Shown here one piece after another: positions 1 to 8,603 of a stretch of 64,000 bases of DNA (the first letter of the stretch is position 1; the number at the start of each line of letters is the position of its first letter). The stretch comes from Trinickia violacea (GTDB taxonomy: Bacteria > Pseudomonadota > Gammaproteobacteria > Burkholderiales > Burkholderiaceae): contig NZ_CP040077.1 of NCBI RefSeq assembly GCF_005280735.1, positions 1,984,001-2,048,000 on the forward strand. Reading direction: 5' to 3'. The notes under the pieces are model-generated. The model ran no database searches. It was not told the DNA's origin and saw only the letters and a program-made list of their open reading frames with translations. A program made the translations under genes and the position numbers.

Positions 1-82
1 GCAGCGTCATGTTGCCGGGCTTCTCGGGCAGTTCCTTGACATCCGATTGGGCTTGCGAAAAGCGTGCGTCGACGTCGCTCAT
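1..82 (-). CDS. Acyl-CoA-binding protein, N-terminal part (cut by window edge)
   Basis: Only the first 27 codons are present; the gene continues beyond position 1. The visible start reads MSDVDARFSQAQSDVKELPE followed by KPGNMTL. This matches the first helix of the small (about 90 aa) acyl-CoA-binding protein family, which binds long-chain acyl-CoA esters in the cytoplasm. The ATG lies at 80-82. The gene is divergent from tsaB, so the 83-311 gap must hold promoters for both. The call rests on a short N-terminal match to the family as I know it, so the full-length protein should be read from the neighbouring sequence. Confidence 0.72.
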   Translation of the reverse strand, partial: MSDVDARFSQAQSDVKELPEKPGNMTL

Positions 83-311
83 ACTGTCTCCCGCCGCGAA
101 CGATATTGAACGTTGGGGTAGTGCATGACATCTCCTTGCCAAAAGATGGGATCGAGGCGGCCGATCATAGCAAGCGATCCTGCGGGCCGGCTCGAACGAT
201 CCTTCCAAACGCGAAGGCCCTCGCGCCGCTCAGCCGCGTTCTTTGGCTGCGAGCATTCCCGCGAGCATCGCCGAACGGACGAGGTTCGGTTGAGCGGAGC
301 GCCGCATTACA
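83..311. promoter_or_regulatory. Divergent intergenic region between the acyl-CoA-binding protein and tsaB
   Basis: This is a 229-base gap between two divergent genes and so should contain start signals for both. I see no convincing -35/-10 pair and no strong hairpin, and the short reading frames across it have no recognisable content. It is listed by position only. Confidence 0.4.
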
Positions 312-1079
312 ATGTCGGGCATGACCCGAACTGTGCTGCTTGCTCTCGATACGTCGACCGAATTCTGCTCGGTCGCGCTACTTTGCTCCGATTCGTCCAC
401 CGATCCTGCTTCGGCCGAAGACATTCGCACCTGGGTGCGCCATGAAGAAACGGGGGCGGTGTCGAGCACCCGTGTGCTGCCCGCCGTCCGCGAGCTGTTC
501 GACGAAGCCGGACTCACGCTCGCTGCTTGCGACGCGATTGCCTTTGGCGCCGGCCCCGGATCGTTCACCGGCCTGCGGACCGCGACAGGTGTCGCGCAAG
601 GGCTGGCGTTCGGCCTCGATCTGCCCGTCGTGCCCATCGGCACGCTGCTCGCTTGCGCGGAAGGCGCGCGCTTGAATCGCCCGTCTGTGACGCGCGTGCT
701 GGCCGCGCTCGATGCGCGCATGGACGAAGTCTATTGGGCCGATTACGCGTGGGAGGCGGGCGAATGGCGCGTGGTTGTCCCGCCGTCGCTAGGCACGCCC
801 GATACCGTGATCGCGCCCGACGTGCCATTCACGCTAGCCGGCAATGCGGCTGCGGCGTTCGGCGAGAAGCTCGGTGCGGCGGCGCGCGCGGCGTTTGTCG
901 ACGGCGCGGCCTTGCCGCATGCCCTGCCGATCGCGCTCGCGGCGTTGCGCGCGTATCGCGCCGGGCGCACCGTGCCGGCCGAGCTGGCCGCCCCCGAGTA
1001 CGTGCGCGACAAGGTCGCGCAAACCACGGCCGAGCGGCTCGCCGCCCGGGCCGCGCAAAGCGGCGAGGGCGTGCGATGA
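312..1079 (+). CDS. tsaB: tRNA threonylcarbamoyladenosine biosynthesis protein TsaB
   Basis: TsaB is the ASKHA-fold partner of TsaD. It is needed to make the universal t6A37 modification on tRNAs reading ANN codons. The 255-aa product has the family N-terminus (LLALDTSTEFCSVAL) and the conserved GAGPGSFTGLRTATG loop near residues 75-90, and its length is close to usual. ATG at 312 was used; a second in-frame ATG at 321 (MTRTVLLALD) is an equally plausible start. It is the first gene of a tight plus-strand operon: rimI starts at 1076, overlapping its stop by 4 bases (ATGA). The tsaB-rimI pairing is common in proteobacteria. Confidence 0.93.
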   Translation: MSGMTRTVLLALDTSTEFCSVALLCSDSSTDPASAEDIRTWVRHEETGAVSSTRVLPAVRELFDEAGLTLAACDAIAFGAGPGSFTGLRTATGVAQGLAFGLDLPVVPIGTLLACAEGARLNRPSVTRVLAALDARMDEVYWADYAWEAGEWRVVVPPSLGTPDTVIAPDVPFTLAGNAAAAFGEKLGAAARAAFVDGAALPHALPIALAALRAYRAGRTVPAELAAPEYVRDKVAQTTAERLAARAAQSGEGVR

Positions 1080-1570
1080 GCGGCGTGCTGATGGCGGATC
1101 GCTATTTGTCGCCGATGACCGACGCCGATCTCGACGAGGTCGTGTTCGTCGAGCGCAACGCCTACGAGTTTCCTTGGACGCGCGGCAATTTCGAAGACTC
1201 GCTGCGCAACGGCTATTTCGGGCTGTGCATGCGGCACGTTACGGGCACGCTGATCGGCTATTGCGTGCTGATGCCTGTCGTCGACGAGATGCATCTGCTG
1301 AATCTGTGCATCGCGCCGCAGGCGCAAGGGGGCGGCGCTGGGCTTGCCCTATTGCGCGAAGCGGTGCGTATCACGCAGCATGAAAAGCTGTCGGGCCTGC
1401 TGCTCGAAGTCCGGCCGTCGAACCAGCGGGCGATTCATCTGTACGAGCGCTTCGGTTTCGTTACGATCGGCCGGCGCAAGAATTATTATCCGGCGCGGCA
1501 CCGCAGCCGGGAGGACGCGATCGTGATGCGTTTCTCGTTTGCCAAGGAGGGCGCACATGGCATTGCATGA
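1076..1570 (+). CDS. rimI: Ribosomal protein S18 alanine N-acetyltransferase RimI
   Basis: RimI is a GNAT-family acetyltransferase that acetylates the N-terminal alanine of ribosomal protein S18. The 164-aa product has the GNAT beta-4/acetyl-CoA loop as LNLCIAPQAQGGGAGLALL (a variant of the Q/R-x-x-G-x-G/A motif). It also has the C-terminal LLEVRPSNQRAIHLYERFGF motif that is very characteristic of RimI, followed by NYYPA. The start at 1076 overlaps tsaB by 4 bases; an in-frame ATG at 1091 would shorten it by 5 residues. The acetyl-CoA loop is slightly unusual (QGGGAG instead of the commoner RGxG), which I take as natural variation. Confidence 0.9.
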   Translation: MSGVLMADRYLSPMTDADLDEVVFVERNAYEFPWTRGNFEDSLRNGYFGLCMRHVTGTLIGYCVLMPVVDEMHLLNLCIAPQAQGGGAGLALLREAVRITQHEKLSGLLLEVRPSNQRAIHLYERFGFVTIGRRKNYYPARHRSREDAIVMRFSFAKEGAHGIA

Positions 1571-2519
1571 ATCCGCGCTGGAAGAATTCGGGCTCGCACC
1601 GATGTGGGTGCGGCGGGGTTTGGCTGCAACGGTCGACGATGAGGCGGCGTCCGCTGCCGCCAAGCCGGAGACGGCTGCGGCAAACGCCGATGTGACGGAG
1701 GTCGAATCAACGACAGTCCGTGCCGCGATGGAGCCTGAAGCGAAGATTCAGCCGGTGGCGGAGGCAACGGAAGTCAGCGTGCCGGCGCTCAAGGTGTCGA
1801 AAGCCGCTGTGCCGCAGGCGGATCCCTTCGCCGACGACGAGCCGCCGCCGCTCACCGAGGACGATTTCCCCTGGCTCGATGCCGAGCCGGTGCCCGCGTT
1901 CGAGCCGAGCGTAGAGGCCGAGGCTCGCGGGCTGCCGCCCGTCCATAGCCTCGATTGGGATGCGCTCGCCGAGCGGGTCGCAGGCTGCGAGCGCTGCCGC
2001 TTGTGCGAAAAGCGCACGAATACGGTGTTCGGCGTCGGCGATCGGAACGCCGATTGGATGCTGATCGGCGAAGCGCCCGGCGAAAACGAGGACAAGCAGG
2101 GCGAGCCGTTCGTTGGGCAGGCGGGCAAGCTGCTCGACAACATGCTGCAGTCGCTCACGCTTGCGCGCGGCACCAATGTCTATATCGCGAACGTCATCAA
2201 ATGCCGCCCGCCCGGCAATCGCAATCCCGAGCCCGACGAGGTCGCGCGCTGCGAGCCGTATTTGCAGCGGCAGGTCGCGCTCGTGAAGCCGAAACTGATC
2301 ATCGCGCTCGGCCGGTTCGCGGCGCAAAGTCTCTTGAAGACGGACTCCAGCATCTCGTCGCTGCGTGGACGCGTGCATCAGTACGAGGGCGTGCCGGTCA
2401 TCGTCACGTACCATCCGGCGTATCTGCTGCGCAGCTTGGCGGACAAGTCGAAGGCGTGGGCGGATCTGTGCCTGGCGCGCGACACCTACCGAAACGCCGC
2501 GCAGGCGAACCCCCAATGA
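1557..2519 (+). CDS. Family 4/5-type iron-sulfur uracil-DNA glycosylase
   Basis: This enzyme removes uracil from DNA to start base-excision repair. The 320-aa protein has a GEAPGENEDKQGEPFVGQAG block (uracil pocket, water-activating region) and a C-terminal YHPAYLLR block. Cysteines 144, 147, 216 and 232 form a C-x2-C ... C-x15-C pattern, the 4Fe-4S ligand set of family 4 UDGs. Residues 1-130 are an extra low-complexity acidic, Ala/Pro/Glu-rich segment not needed in the family. The ATG at 1557 was chosen because AAGGAGG at 1544-1550 precedes it; a TTG at 1539 is a poorer start. The gene overlaps rimI by 14 bases and the next gene by 4. Confidence 0.9.
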   Translation: MALHESALEEFGLAPMWVRRGLAATVDDEAASAAAKPETAAANADVTEVESTTVRAAMEPEAKIQPVAEATEVSVPALKVSKAAVPQADPFADDEPPPLTEDDFPWLDAEPVPAFEPSVEAEARGLPPVHSLDWDALAERVAGCERCRLCEKRTNTVFGVGDRNADWMLIGEAPGENEDKQGEPFVGQAGKLLDNMLQSLTLARGTNVYIANVIKCRPPGNRNPEPDEVARCEPYLQRQVALVKPKLIIALGRFAAQSLLKTDSSISSLRGRVHQYEGVPVIVTYHPAYLLRSLADKSKAWADLCLARDTYRNAAQANPQ

Positions 2520-3517
2520 AAGCGCTCGAGCCGGCCGCCAATGCTGCTGTCGCGCTCGATGCGCTGCTCGATTCGCTTGTCGATCCCGCTGTGCGGGACT
2601 TGGCGTGGCTCATCTTCAGCCCCGATTTGTTGTGCGCGCAACCGCCTGCGGGGATGCTCGCCATACCGTTCGAATCGGCGGGCGAAGCGTCGGCTACGGT
2701 CGCGTGGCTGCTGGCGCTCGATCAGGACGCCCACGATCTACACCAGAGCCTGAGCGCTTCACATGTGACACGGCTTGGCCGCTACGCCGAGTGTCTGCTC
2801 GGCTATTTTCTGCGGCATGGACCGGCCGCGCGCCTCGTCGCGGCCAACGTCGCGTTGCGGCGTGCGGGACGCACGCTCGGTGAATGCGATTTTTTGGTCG
2901 AGACCGCGAGCGGCAAGCGTCTGCATTGGGAACTGGCCGTCAAATGCTATCTGCACGCGGGCGGCGCGCGAGCGTCGATGGCGGACTACGTCGGACCGAA
3001 TCTGCAGGATCGCTTCGACCTCAAATTCACGCATTTGCTCGACCATCAATTGCCTTTGAGCGCGCGCGAGGAATTCGCGTCGCTCGGTCATAGCGGACCG
3101 TGGGACGCGCAGATGTTCGTCAAGGGATGGCTGTTTTATCGTTGGCGCGATGCGGCCGACGCGGCCGCTGCGGCGGCGCCGGTGCCTGCCGAGATTCATC
3201 CGGCGCACGCGCGCGGCTGGTGGCTCGCGCGCGGCGACCTGTCGCGCTTTGCCGCCGGCCATGCCGAGGCATGGGCCGTGTTGCCGCGTCTCGCGTGGCT
3301 CGCGCCTCGGCAGCGTGTGCCGGTCGATCACAGCACCGGCGCGGCAGTTCGCTTGCTGGATTCCGGCGCGCTCGCCGAACAATTGGCGCAGCAAAGCGGA
3401 CCGACGATGGTGGCGGCTTTCGCGCGCGATGGCGGCGCCTGCTGGTTCGAATGCTCGCGCGGCTTCGTTGTGCCGAACGATTGGCCGGAGCGGGCGTTGG
3501 CTTATGCAGGGCAGTGA
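2516..3517 (+). CDS. DUF1853 family protein, possible PD-(D/E)xK fold
   Basis: This is a 333-aa conserved protein without established function, recognised as DUF1853 by the block GECDFLVE (residues 122-129) followed by WELAVKCYL (138-146). The spacing of E123/D125 to E139 and K143 resembles the acidic/lysine core of PD-(D/E)xK nucleases, and I recall this DUF being placed in that superfamily; neither point is verified here. There is no signal peptide or membrane segment, so it is probably cytoplasmic. It is translationally coupled to the uracil-DNA glycosylase (ATGA overlap at 2516-2519) and ends the operon. The coupling suggests, but does not show, a role in nucleic acid metabolism. Confidence 0.8.
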   Translation: MKALEPAANAAVALDALLDSLVDPAVRDLAWLIFSPDLLCAQPPAGMLAIPFESAGEASATVAWLLALDQDAHDLHQSLSASHVTRLGRYAECLLGYFLRHGPAARLVAANVALRRAGRTLGECDFLVETASGKRLHWELAVKCYLHAGGARASMADYVGPNLQDRFDLKFTHLLDHQLPLSAREEFASLGHSGPWDAQMFVKGWLFYRWRDAADAAAAAAPVPAEIHPAHARGWWLARGDLSRFAAGHAEAWAVLPRLAWLAPRQRVPVDHSTGAAVRLLDSGALAEQLAQQSGPTMVAAFARDGGACWFECSRGFVVPNDWPERALAYAGQ

Positions 3518-3595
3518 GCGTGGCGGGGCTGCGAGTCTGACGAGCGGCATGTCGGTGCTCGTCTCGGCGCGGCCAAGATAAGCCTCCGCGCGTTT

Positions 3596-3625
3596 GCTAC
3601 CACCAGCGGTTAGCTACCACCAGCG
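3596..3625. repeat. 13-bp direct repeat duplicating the thiD stop region
   Basis: GCTACCACCAGCG occurs at 3596-3608 and again at 3613-3625, a 17-base period. On the minus strand this is the last thiD codons (Arg-Trp-Trp-stop) repeated just after the stop codon. It looks like a local tandem duplication, and the two genes here converge. Confidence 0.85.
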
Positions 3626-4420
3626 ATAGAAATGATGGACCGGCCCGACGCCGCTGCCGACGTCAAGCCGCGCGCTGTGCTCGAGCGCACCGGTCAGGTA
3701 TGCCTTCGCATCGGTTACCGCGCTCGCGAGATCGGCGCGCTGAGGGATCAGCGCAGCGATTGCCGACGACAACGTGCAGCCCGTGCCATGCGTATTCTTC
3801 ACCGGGACGCGCGGCCCGCCCAAGCGCAGCGCGCCGCTCGCCTGAACGAGCCAGTCGGGGCTGTCGGCCGCCGCGAGGTGGCCGCCTTTCATCAACACGG
3901 CCTGTGGGCCAAGCTTAAGCAATGCCTCGCCTTGGCGACGCATTGCCGGCTCGTCGGCGGCGGCCTCGACGCCGAGCAGCGCCGCCGCCTCGGGCAGATT
4001 CGGCGTCAACACGCTCGCAAGCGGCAGCAGCTCGTCGCGCAGCGCGGCGACTGCGTCCGGCGCGAGCAGAGCGTGATTGCTCTTTGAGATCATCACCGTG
4101 TCGAGCACGACATAGCGCGGGCGATACTGCCTGAGCGCTGCCGCTACCGCGCGCACGATTCCCGCATTGGCGAGCATGCCGATTTTCACGGCATCGATAC
4201 GAATGTCGCTGAAGACCGCATCGAGCTGGGCCGCGACGAACGCAGCTTCGGGCGCATGGATCGCGCTCACGCCGCGCGTGTTCTGCGCCGTCAGCGCCGT
4301 GATGACGCTCGCGCCATAGGCGCCGAGCGCCGAGAACGCTTTCAAATCGGCCTGAATGCCGGCGCCGCCGCTCGAATCGGAGCCGGCGATCGTCAGCACG
4401 TTGGGAATCGTGGGTGTCAT
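3614..4420 (-). CDS. thiD: Hydroxymethylpyrimidine/phosphomethylpyrimidine kinase ThiD
   Basis: ThiD phosphorylates HMP and HMP-P to HMP-PP, the pyrimidine precursor of thiamine. The 268-aa ribokinase-fold protein opens with NVLTIAGSDSSGGAGIQADL, the classic ThiD N-terminus. It has DTVMISKSNHALL in the middle and the NTHGTGCTLSSAIAA anion-hole/catalytic loop near the C-terminus. The length is normal. The ATG at 4418-4420 lies 2 bases after the stop of lplT on the same strand, so the two are probably cotranscribed, with lplT first. Confidence 0.95.
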   Translation of the reverse strand: MTPTIPNVLTIAGSDSSGGAGIQADLKAFSALGAYGASVITALTAQNTRGVSAIHAPEAAFVAAQLDAVFSDIRIDAVKIGMLANAGIVRAVAAALRQYRPRYVVLDTVMISKSNHALLAPDAVAALRDELLPLASVLTPNLPEAAALLGVEAAADEPAMRRQGEALLKLGPQAVLMKGGHLAAADSPDWLVQASGALRLGGPRVPVKNTHGTGCTLSSAIAALIPQRADLASAVTDAKAYLTGALEHSARLDVGSGVGPVHHFYRWW

Positions 4421-4422
4421 AC

Positions 4423-5730
4423 TCAGTGCTTGACTTCGCCGATCAGTGCGACCGAGTCGAAGGCGCGCTGATTGGCCTGATGGCGGCGCATCACGACCCA
4501 CATCATGAGGCAGACGAAGGTGCCGAACAGCACGATCACCGCGGTGACCGGCACGTCGAGCCAGACCAGCACCGCATACAGGCACAGCATCACGAGCACC
4601 GAGAGGTTCTCGTTGAAATTCTGCACCGCAATCGAATGTCCCGCCGACAGCAGCACGTGCCCGCGATGCTGAAGCAGCGCGTTCATCGGCACGACGAAGA
4701 AGCCGGACAGGCCACCGACAAAAATCAGGAAGACGTATGCGACGAGCAGATATCCGGACACATGCATGCGGCCGAAGTAGAGGCCCCAATGCGCGGGGAA
4801 CAGGTCGCGCGTGTAGAAGGCCATCAGCATCACGGCGATGCCCATCATGATGCCGACCGGCAGCACGGAAAGCGAGCGCTTGAGCGGCACTTTGGCCGCG
4901 GCGATCATGGCGCCCGCCGCGACGCCGACCGCGACCACGGCCTGCAGGATCGCCCCTTCGGAAAGCGACATGCCGAGCGACACTTCGGCCCATTTCAGCA
5001 CGATGAATTGCAGCGTCGCGCCCGCGCCCCAGAAGAGCGTCGTGACGGCGAGCGAAATTTGCCCGAGCTTGTCGCGCCAAAGGATCTGGAAGCAATCGGC
5101 GAAATCGGTGATGAGCTTGATCGGCCCGTGCTGCTGCTTCGGATAGCGCGCGCCGGTGTCAGGAATGCGCAGATTGAAGAGCGCCGCGATGACGTAGATG
5201 CCCATGATGAAGAGCATGGCCGCTTCGGCGGGCGTCTCGATGTAGGGGATGTTGTGCTTGAGGATATGGGCGGCGATATGCGGGCTGATCAGCGCACCGC
5301 CGAGCACGGTGCCGAGAATGATCGAGCCGACGGTCGTGCCTTCGATCCAACCGTTGGCGGCGACTAGCCGGTCCGGCGGCAGGAGTTCGGTGAGAATGCC
5401 GTATTTGGCGGGCGAATAGGCGGCGGCACCGAAGCCGACGATGCCATAGGCGATCAGCGGATGCGCTCCCACCAGCATGACCACGCAGCCGACCACTTTG
5501 ATCGTGTTGGTGACGAACATCACACGGCCTTTTGGCCGGGAATCCGCGAAGGCGCCCACGAAGGCGGCGAGCACGACGTACGACAGCACAAAAAACAACT
5601 TGAGCAGCGGCGTCATCCAGTTCGGGGCGTGGAGATCTTTCAGCAGTGCGATTGCAGCGATCAGAAGGGCATTGTCGGCCAACGACGAGAAAAACTGCGC
5701 GGCCATGATGGTGTAAAAACCTTTTTTCAT
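4423..5730 (-). CDS. lplT: Lysophospholipid transporter LplT (MFS)
   Basis: This is a 435-aa inner-membrane protein with about 12 hydrophobic segments. Known LplT proteins flip lysophospholipids across the inner membrane for re-acylation. The start MKKGFYTIMAAQFFSSLADNALLI, the AAYSPAKYGILTELLPP block and GWIEGTTVGSIILGTVLGG are typical of LplT. In E. coli LplT is linked to the acyltransferase Aas; no aas is present here. It sits divergently from alr and directly upstream of thiD. The ATG at 5728-5730 is the natural start. Confidence 0.88.
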   Translation of the reverse strand: MKKGFYTIMAAQFFSSLADNALLIAAIALLKDLHAPNWMTPLLKLFFVLSYVVLAAFVGAFADSRPKGRVMFVTNTIKVVGCVVMLVGAHPLIAYGIVGFGAAAYSPAKYGILTELLPPDRLVAANGWIEGTTVGSIILGTVLGGALISPHIAAHILKHNIPYIETPAEAAMLFIMGIYVIAALFNLRIPDTGARYPKQQHGPIKLITDFADCFQILWRDKLGQISLAVTTLFWGAGATLQFIVLKWAEVSLGMSLSEGAILQAVVAVGVAAGAMIAAAKVPLKRSLSVLPVGIMMGIAVMLMAFYTRDLFPAHWGLYFGRMHVSGYLLVAYVFLIFVGGLSGFFVVPMNALLQHRGHVLLSAGHSIAVQNFNENLSVLVMLCLYAVLVWLDVPVTAVIVLFGTFVCLMMWVVMRRHQANQRAFDSVALIGEVKH

Positions 5731-5946
5731 CTGATGCGGTGCTGTCCTCGCTGCGGTCGTCCGCCCCGCCCGCGGGTTTCGCGTTCGGACTTATTCCGTT
5801 CGAAATGGGTTGTGCGCACGGCTTTATATCACGAAAATAGATGTTTTCGGACTAGCGTATCCTCGGTGGTGCCCCCAGCGGGCCTCTACGGGCATTGAAA
5901 ACGCACTGTAAGGTCCTGATTTGCAAGTGTCTTTACGAAAAATCTC
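5731..5946. promoter_or_regulatory. Divergent region between lplT and alr
   Basis: This 216-base gap between divergent genes must contain promoters for both. The stretch around 5815-5860 is locally AT-rich compared with the flanks, consistent with promoter DNA, but I could not fix a -35/-10 pair with standard spacing for either direction. Confidence 0.35.
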
Positions 5947-7017
5947 ATGCCGCGCCCCCTCCTAGCCACCATCCATACCGCCGCTCTCGCCAACAATCTC
6001 GCCGTTGCCCGTCGTTACGCGCCGAATTCCAAGATTTGGGCCGTGGTCAAGGCCAATGCCTATGGGCACGGGCTTGCGCGGGCGTTTCCGGGGCTGCGCG
6101 CCACGGATGGCTTCGGCTTGCTGGATCTTGAAGAGGCCGTGAAGCTGCGCGAGCTGGGCTGGGCGGGCCCGATCCTGCTTCTGGAGGGATTTTTCCGGCC
6201 GACCGATATCGACGTGATCGACCGCTACAGCCTGACCACGGCGCTGCACAGCGACGAGCAGTTGCGCATGCTGGAGATGGCGCGCCTGTCGAAGCCGGTC
6301 AATATCCAGTTGAAGATGAACAGCGGCATGAACCGGCTCGGCTATGCACCCGAGAAGTTCCGCGCGGCTTGGGAGCGGGCGCGCGCCTGTCCGGGCATCG
6401 GCCAGATCACGCTGATGACCCACTTCTCCGACGCCGACAGCGAGCGCGGTGTCGCGTACCAGCTCGAAGCGTTCGAGCGCGGTGCGGAAGGGATCGCGGG
6501 AGCGCGCAGTCTCGCGAATTCGGCGGCCACGCTCTGGCACCCGTCATCGCACTTTGACTGGGTGCGGCCCGGCATCATCCTGTACGGCGCGTCGCCCTCG
6601 GGCGTGACGGCCGCTATCGACGGCACCGGCCTGCAGCCGGCCATGACGCTCACGTCGGAACTGATCGCCGTGCAGACGATCGCCAAGGGCGACACCGTCG
6701 GCTATGGCTCGACCTTCACCGCGTCGGCGCCGATGCGCATCGGTGTCGTCGCGTGCGGCTATGCGGATGGCTATCCGCGCGTTGCGCCGGAAGGCACGCC
6801 GGTGATCGTCGACGGTGTGCGCACACGAGTCGTCGGCCGGGTGTCGATGGACATGATCTCCGTCGATCTCACGCCGTGCCCGACGGCCAACGTGGGTGCG
6901 CGCGTCGAGCTGTGGGGCGTCAACCTGCCGATCGACGACGTGGCGCGCGCCTGCGGCACCATCGGCTACGAGCTGATGTGCGCGGTGGCGCCGCGCGTGC
7001 CGGTGCGCGCCGAATAA
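5947..7017 (+). CDS. alr: Alanine racemase
   Basis: Alr is a PLP-dependent racemase that interconverts L- and D-alanine for peptidoglycan. In the 356-aa product the PLP lysine is K35 in the motif WAVVKANAYGHG, and the second catalytic residue is Y253 in VGYGSTF. The GRVSMDMISVDL block and a complete C-terminal domain are present. Length and domain order are normal. It is followed after 53 bases by radA, a neighbour often seen in Burkholderia. The ATG at 5947 gives the standard N-terminus (MPRPLLATIHTAAL). Confidence 0.95.
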   Translation: MPRPLLATIHTAALANNLAVARRYAPNSKIWAVVKANAYGHGLARAFPGLRATDGFGLLDLEEAVKLRELGWAGPILLLEGFFRPTDIDVIDRYSLTTALHSDEQLRMLEMARLSKPVNIQLKMNSGMNRLGYAPEKFRAAWERARACPGIGQITLMTHFSDADSERGVAYQLEAFERGAEGIAGARSLANSAATLWHPSSHFDWVRPGIILYGASPSGVTAAIDGTGLQPAMTLTSELIAVQTIAKGDTVGYGSTFTASAPMRIGVVACGYADGYPRVAPEGTPVIVDGVRTRVVGRVSMDMISVDLTPCPTANVGARVELWGVNLPIDDVARACGTIGYELMCAVAPRVPVRAE

Positions 7018-7070
7018 GCGGCGCGGCTCCCTCCCTCCCAGAACGACGAAGAAGAAGGCAAAGGCGGCGC

Positions 7071-8447
7071 GTGGCGAAGCAAAAGACGTTGTACACCTGC
7101 ACGGAATGCGGCGGGCAGGCTCCGAAGTGGCAAGGACAGTGCCCCGCGTGCAACGCGTGGAACACGCTCGTCGAGACCGTCGCCGAATCCCCGAATGCAC
7201 ACCGCTTCCAGTCGCTCGCGAAGAGCGCGCCGGTTCAGCGGCTTGCCGAGATCGAAGCGGCCGACGTGCCGCGCTTCTCGACCGGCATCGGCGAATTCGA
7301 CCGCGTGCTGGGCGGCGGACTCGTGGCCGGCGGCGTGGTGCTGATCGGCGGCGACCCGGGGATCGGCAAATCGACGTTGCTGCTGCAGTCGCTCGCGGGC
7401 ATGGCGAATGAGCGGCGCGCGCTTTACGTGAGCGGTGAAGAATCGGCCGCGCAGATCGGCTTGCGCGCGCAGCGTCTCGCATTGCTCGAACCCGGCTCGA
7501 AAGCGGCCGATTTGCAATTGCTCGCGGAAATCCAGCTCGAAAAAATCCAGGCGGCGATCGAAACCGAACGCCCGGACGTCGCCGTGATCGACTCGATTCA
7601 GACGATCTACTCCGAAGCGCTCACGTCTGCACCGGGCTCCGTCGCACAGGTTCGCGAGTGCGCGGCGCAGCTCACGCGCATCGCCAAGCAGTCGGGCACC
7701 GCGATCATCATGGTCGGTCACGTCACGAAAGAGGGGAATCTCGCCGGCCCGCGCGTGCTTGAACACATCGTCGACACCGTCTTGTACTTCGAAGGCGACA
7801 CGCACTCGTCGTTCAGGCTCGTGCGAGCTTTCAAGAACCGCTTCGGCGCCGTCAACGAACTCGGCGTGTTCGCGATGACCGAGCGCGGCTTGCGCGGCGT
7901 CGCGAATCCGTCCGCGCTGTTTCTTTCGCAGCACGAGCAGATCGTGCCCGGCTCATGCGTGCTCGTTACACAGGAAGGCTCGCGGCCGCTGCTCGTCGAA
8001 ATCCAAGCGCTCGTCGATACGGCGCACGTGCCGAATCCGCGCCGGCTGGCAGTCGGGCTCGAGCAGAACCGCCTCGCGATGCTGCTCGCCGTGCTGCATC
8101 GCCACGCGGGCATCGCCTGCTTCGATCAGGACGTGTTTCTGAATGCCGTGGGCGGCGTGAAAATCGCCGAGCCGGCTGCCGATCTTGCGGTGCTGCTCGC
8201 GATCCATTCGTCGATGCGCAACAAGCCGCTGCCCAAGGGGCTGTTCGTGTTCGGCGAAGTCGGCCTGGCCGGCGAGATCCGGCCGTCGCCGCGCGGACAG
8301 GAACGGCTCAAGGAGGCGGCGAAGCTCGGGTTCACGGCGGCGCTGATTCCGAAGGCGAACGCGCCGAAGCAGCCGATCGACGGCTTGCAAGTGCTCGCCG
8401 TGGAGCGCATCGAGCAGGCGATCGACCGCGTCAAGGAACTCGAATAG
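7071..8447 (+). CDS. radA: DNA repair protein RadA
   Basis: RadA is a RecA-like, DnaB-like branch-migration ATPase in recombinational repair. The 458-aa protein starts with a four-cysteine zinc finger (YTCTECGGQAPKWQGQCPAC) and has the Walker A box GGDPGIGKSTLL. It also has the RadA-specific KNRFGAVNELGVFAM motif and a C-terminal Lon-like domain (GLAGEIRPSPRGQERLKEA). The start is GTG at 7071, which begins exactly at the zinc finger (MAKQKTLYTC). Upstream in-frame codons overlap alr in another frame and look like shadow sequence. It lies downstream of alr, possibly on the same transcript. Confidence 0.96.
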   Translation: MAKQKTLYTCTECGGQAPKWQGQCPACNAWNTLVETVAESPNAHRFQSLAKSAPVQRLAEIEAADVPRFSTGIGEFDRVLGGGLVAGGVVLIGGDPGIGKSTLLLQSLAGMANERRALYVSGEESAAQIGLRAQRLALLEPGSKAADLQLLAEIQLEKIQAAIETERPDVAVIDSIQTIYSEALTSAPGSVAQVRECAAQLTRIAKQSGTAIIMVGHVTKEGNLAGPRVLEHIVDTVLYFEGDTHSSFRLVRAFKNRFGAVNELGVFAMTERGLRGVANPSALFLSQHEQIVPGSCVLVTQEGSRPLLVEIQALVDTAHVPNPRRLAVGLEQNRLAMLLAVLHRHAGIACFDQDVFLNAVGGVKIAEPAADLAVLLAIHSSMRNKPLPKGLFVFGEVGLAGEIRPSPRGQERLKEAAKLGFTAALIPKANAPKQPIDGLQVLAVERIEQAIDRVKELE

Positions 8448-8603
8448 CCGGGTGTTTCGGTCGAGAATCGCCGTTGAAAGACAGCGTCCTTACAAGTGTA
8501 ATTCCGGGTAACCATCCCTAAATTTGCTGTAACCCAAGCGGCACGGCGTTTGCCTATTCTTTGCGCACATGCAATCCGTGTTGCACGGTAAAAGGATGGC
8601 GCC

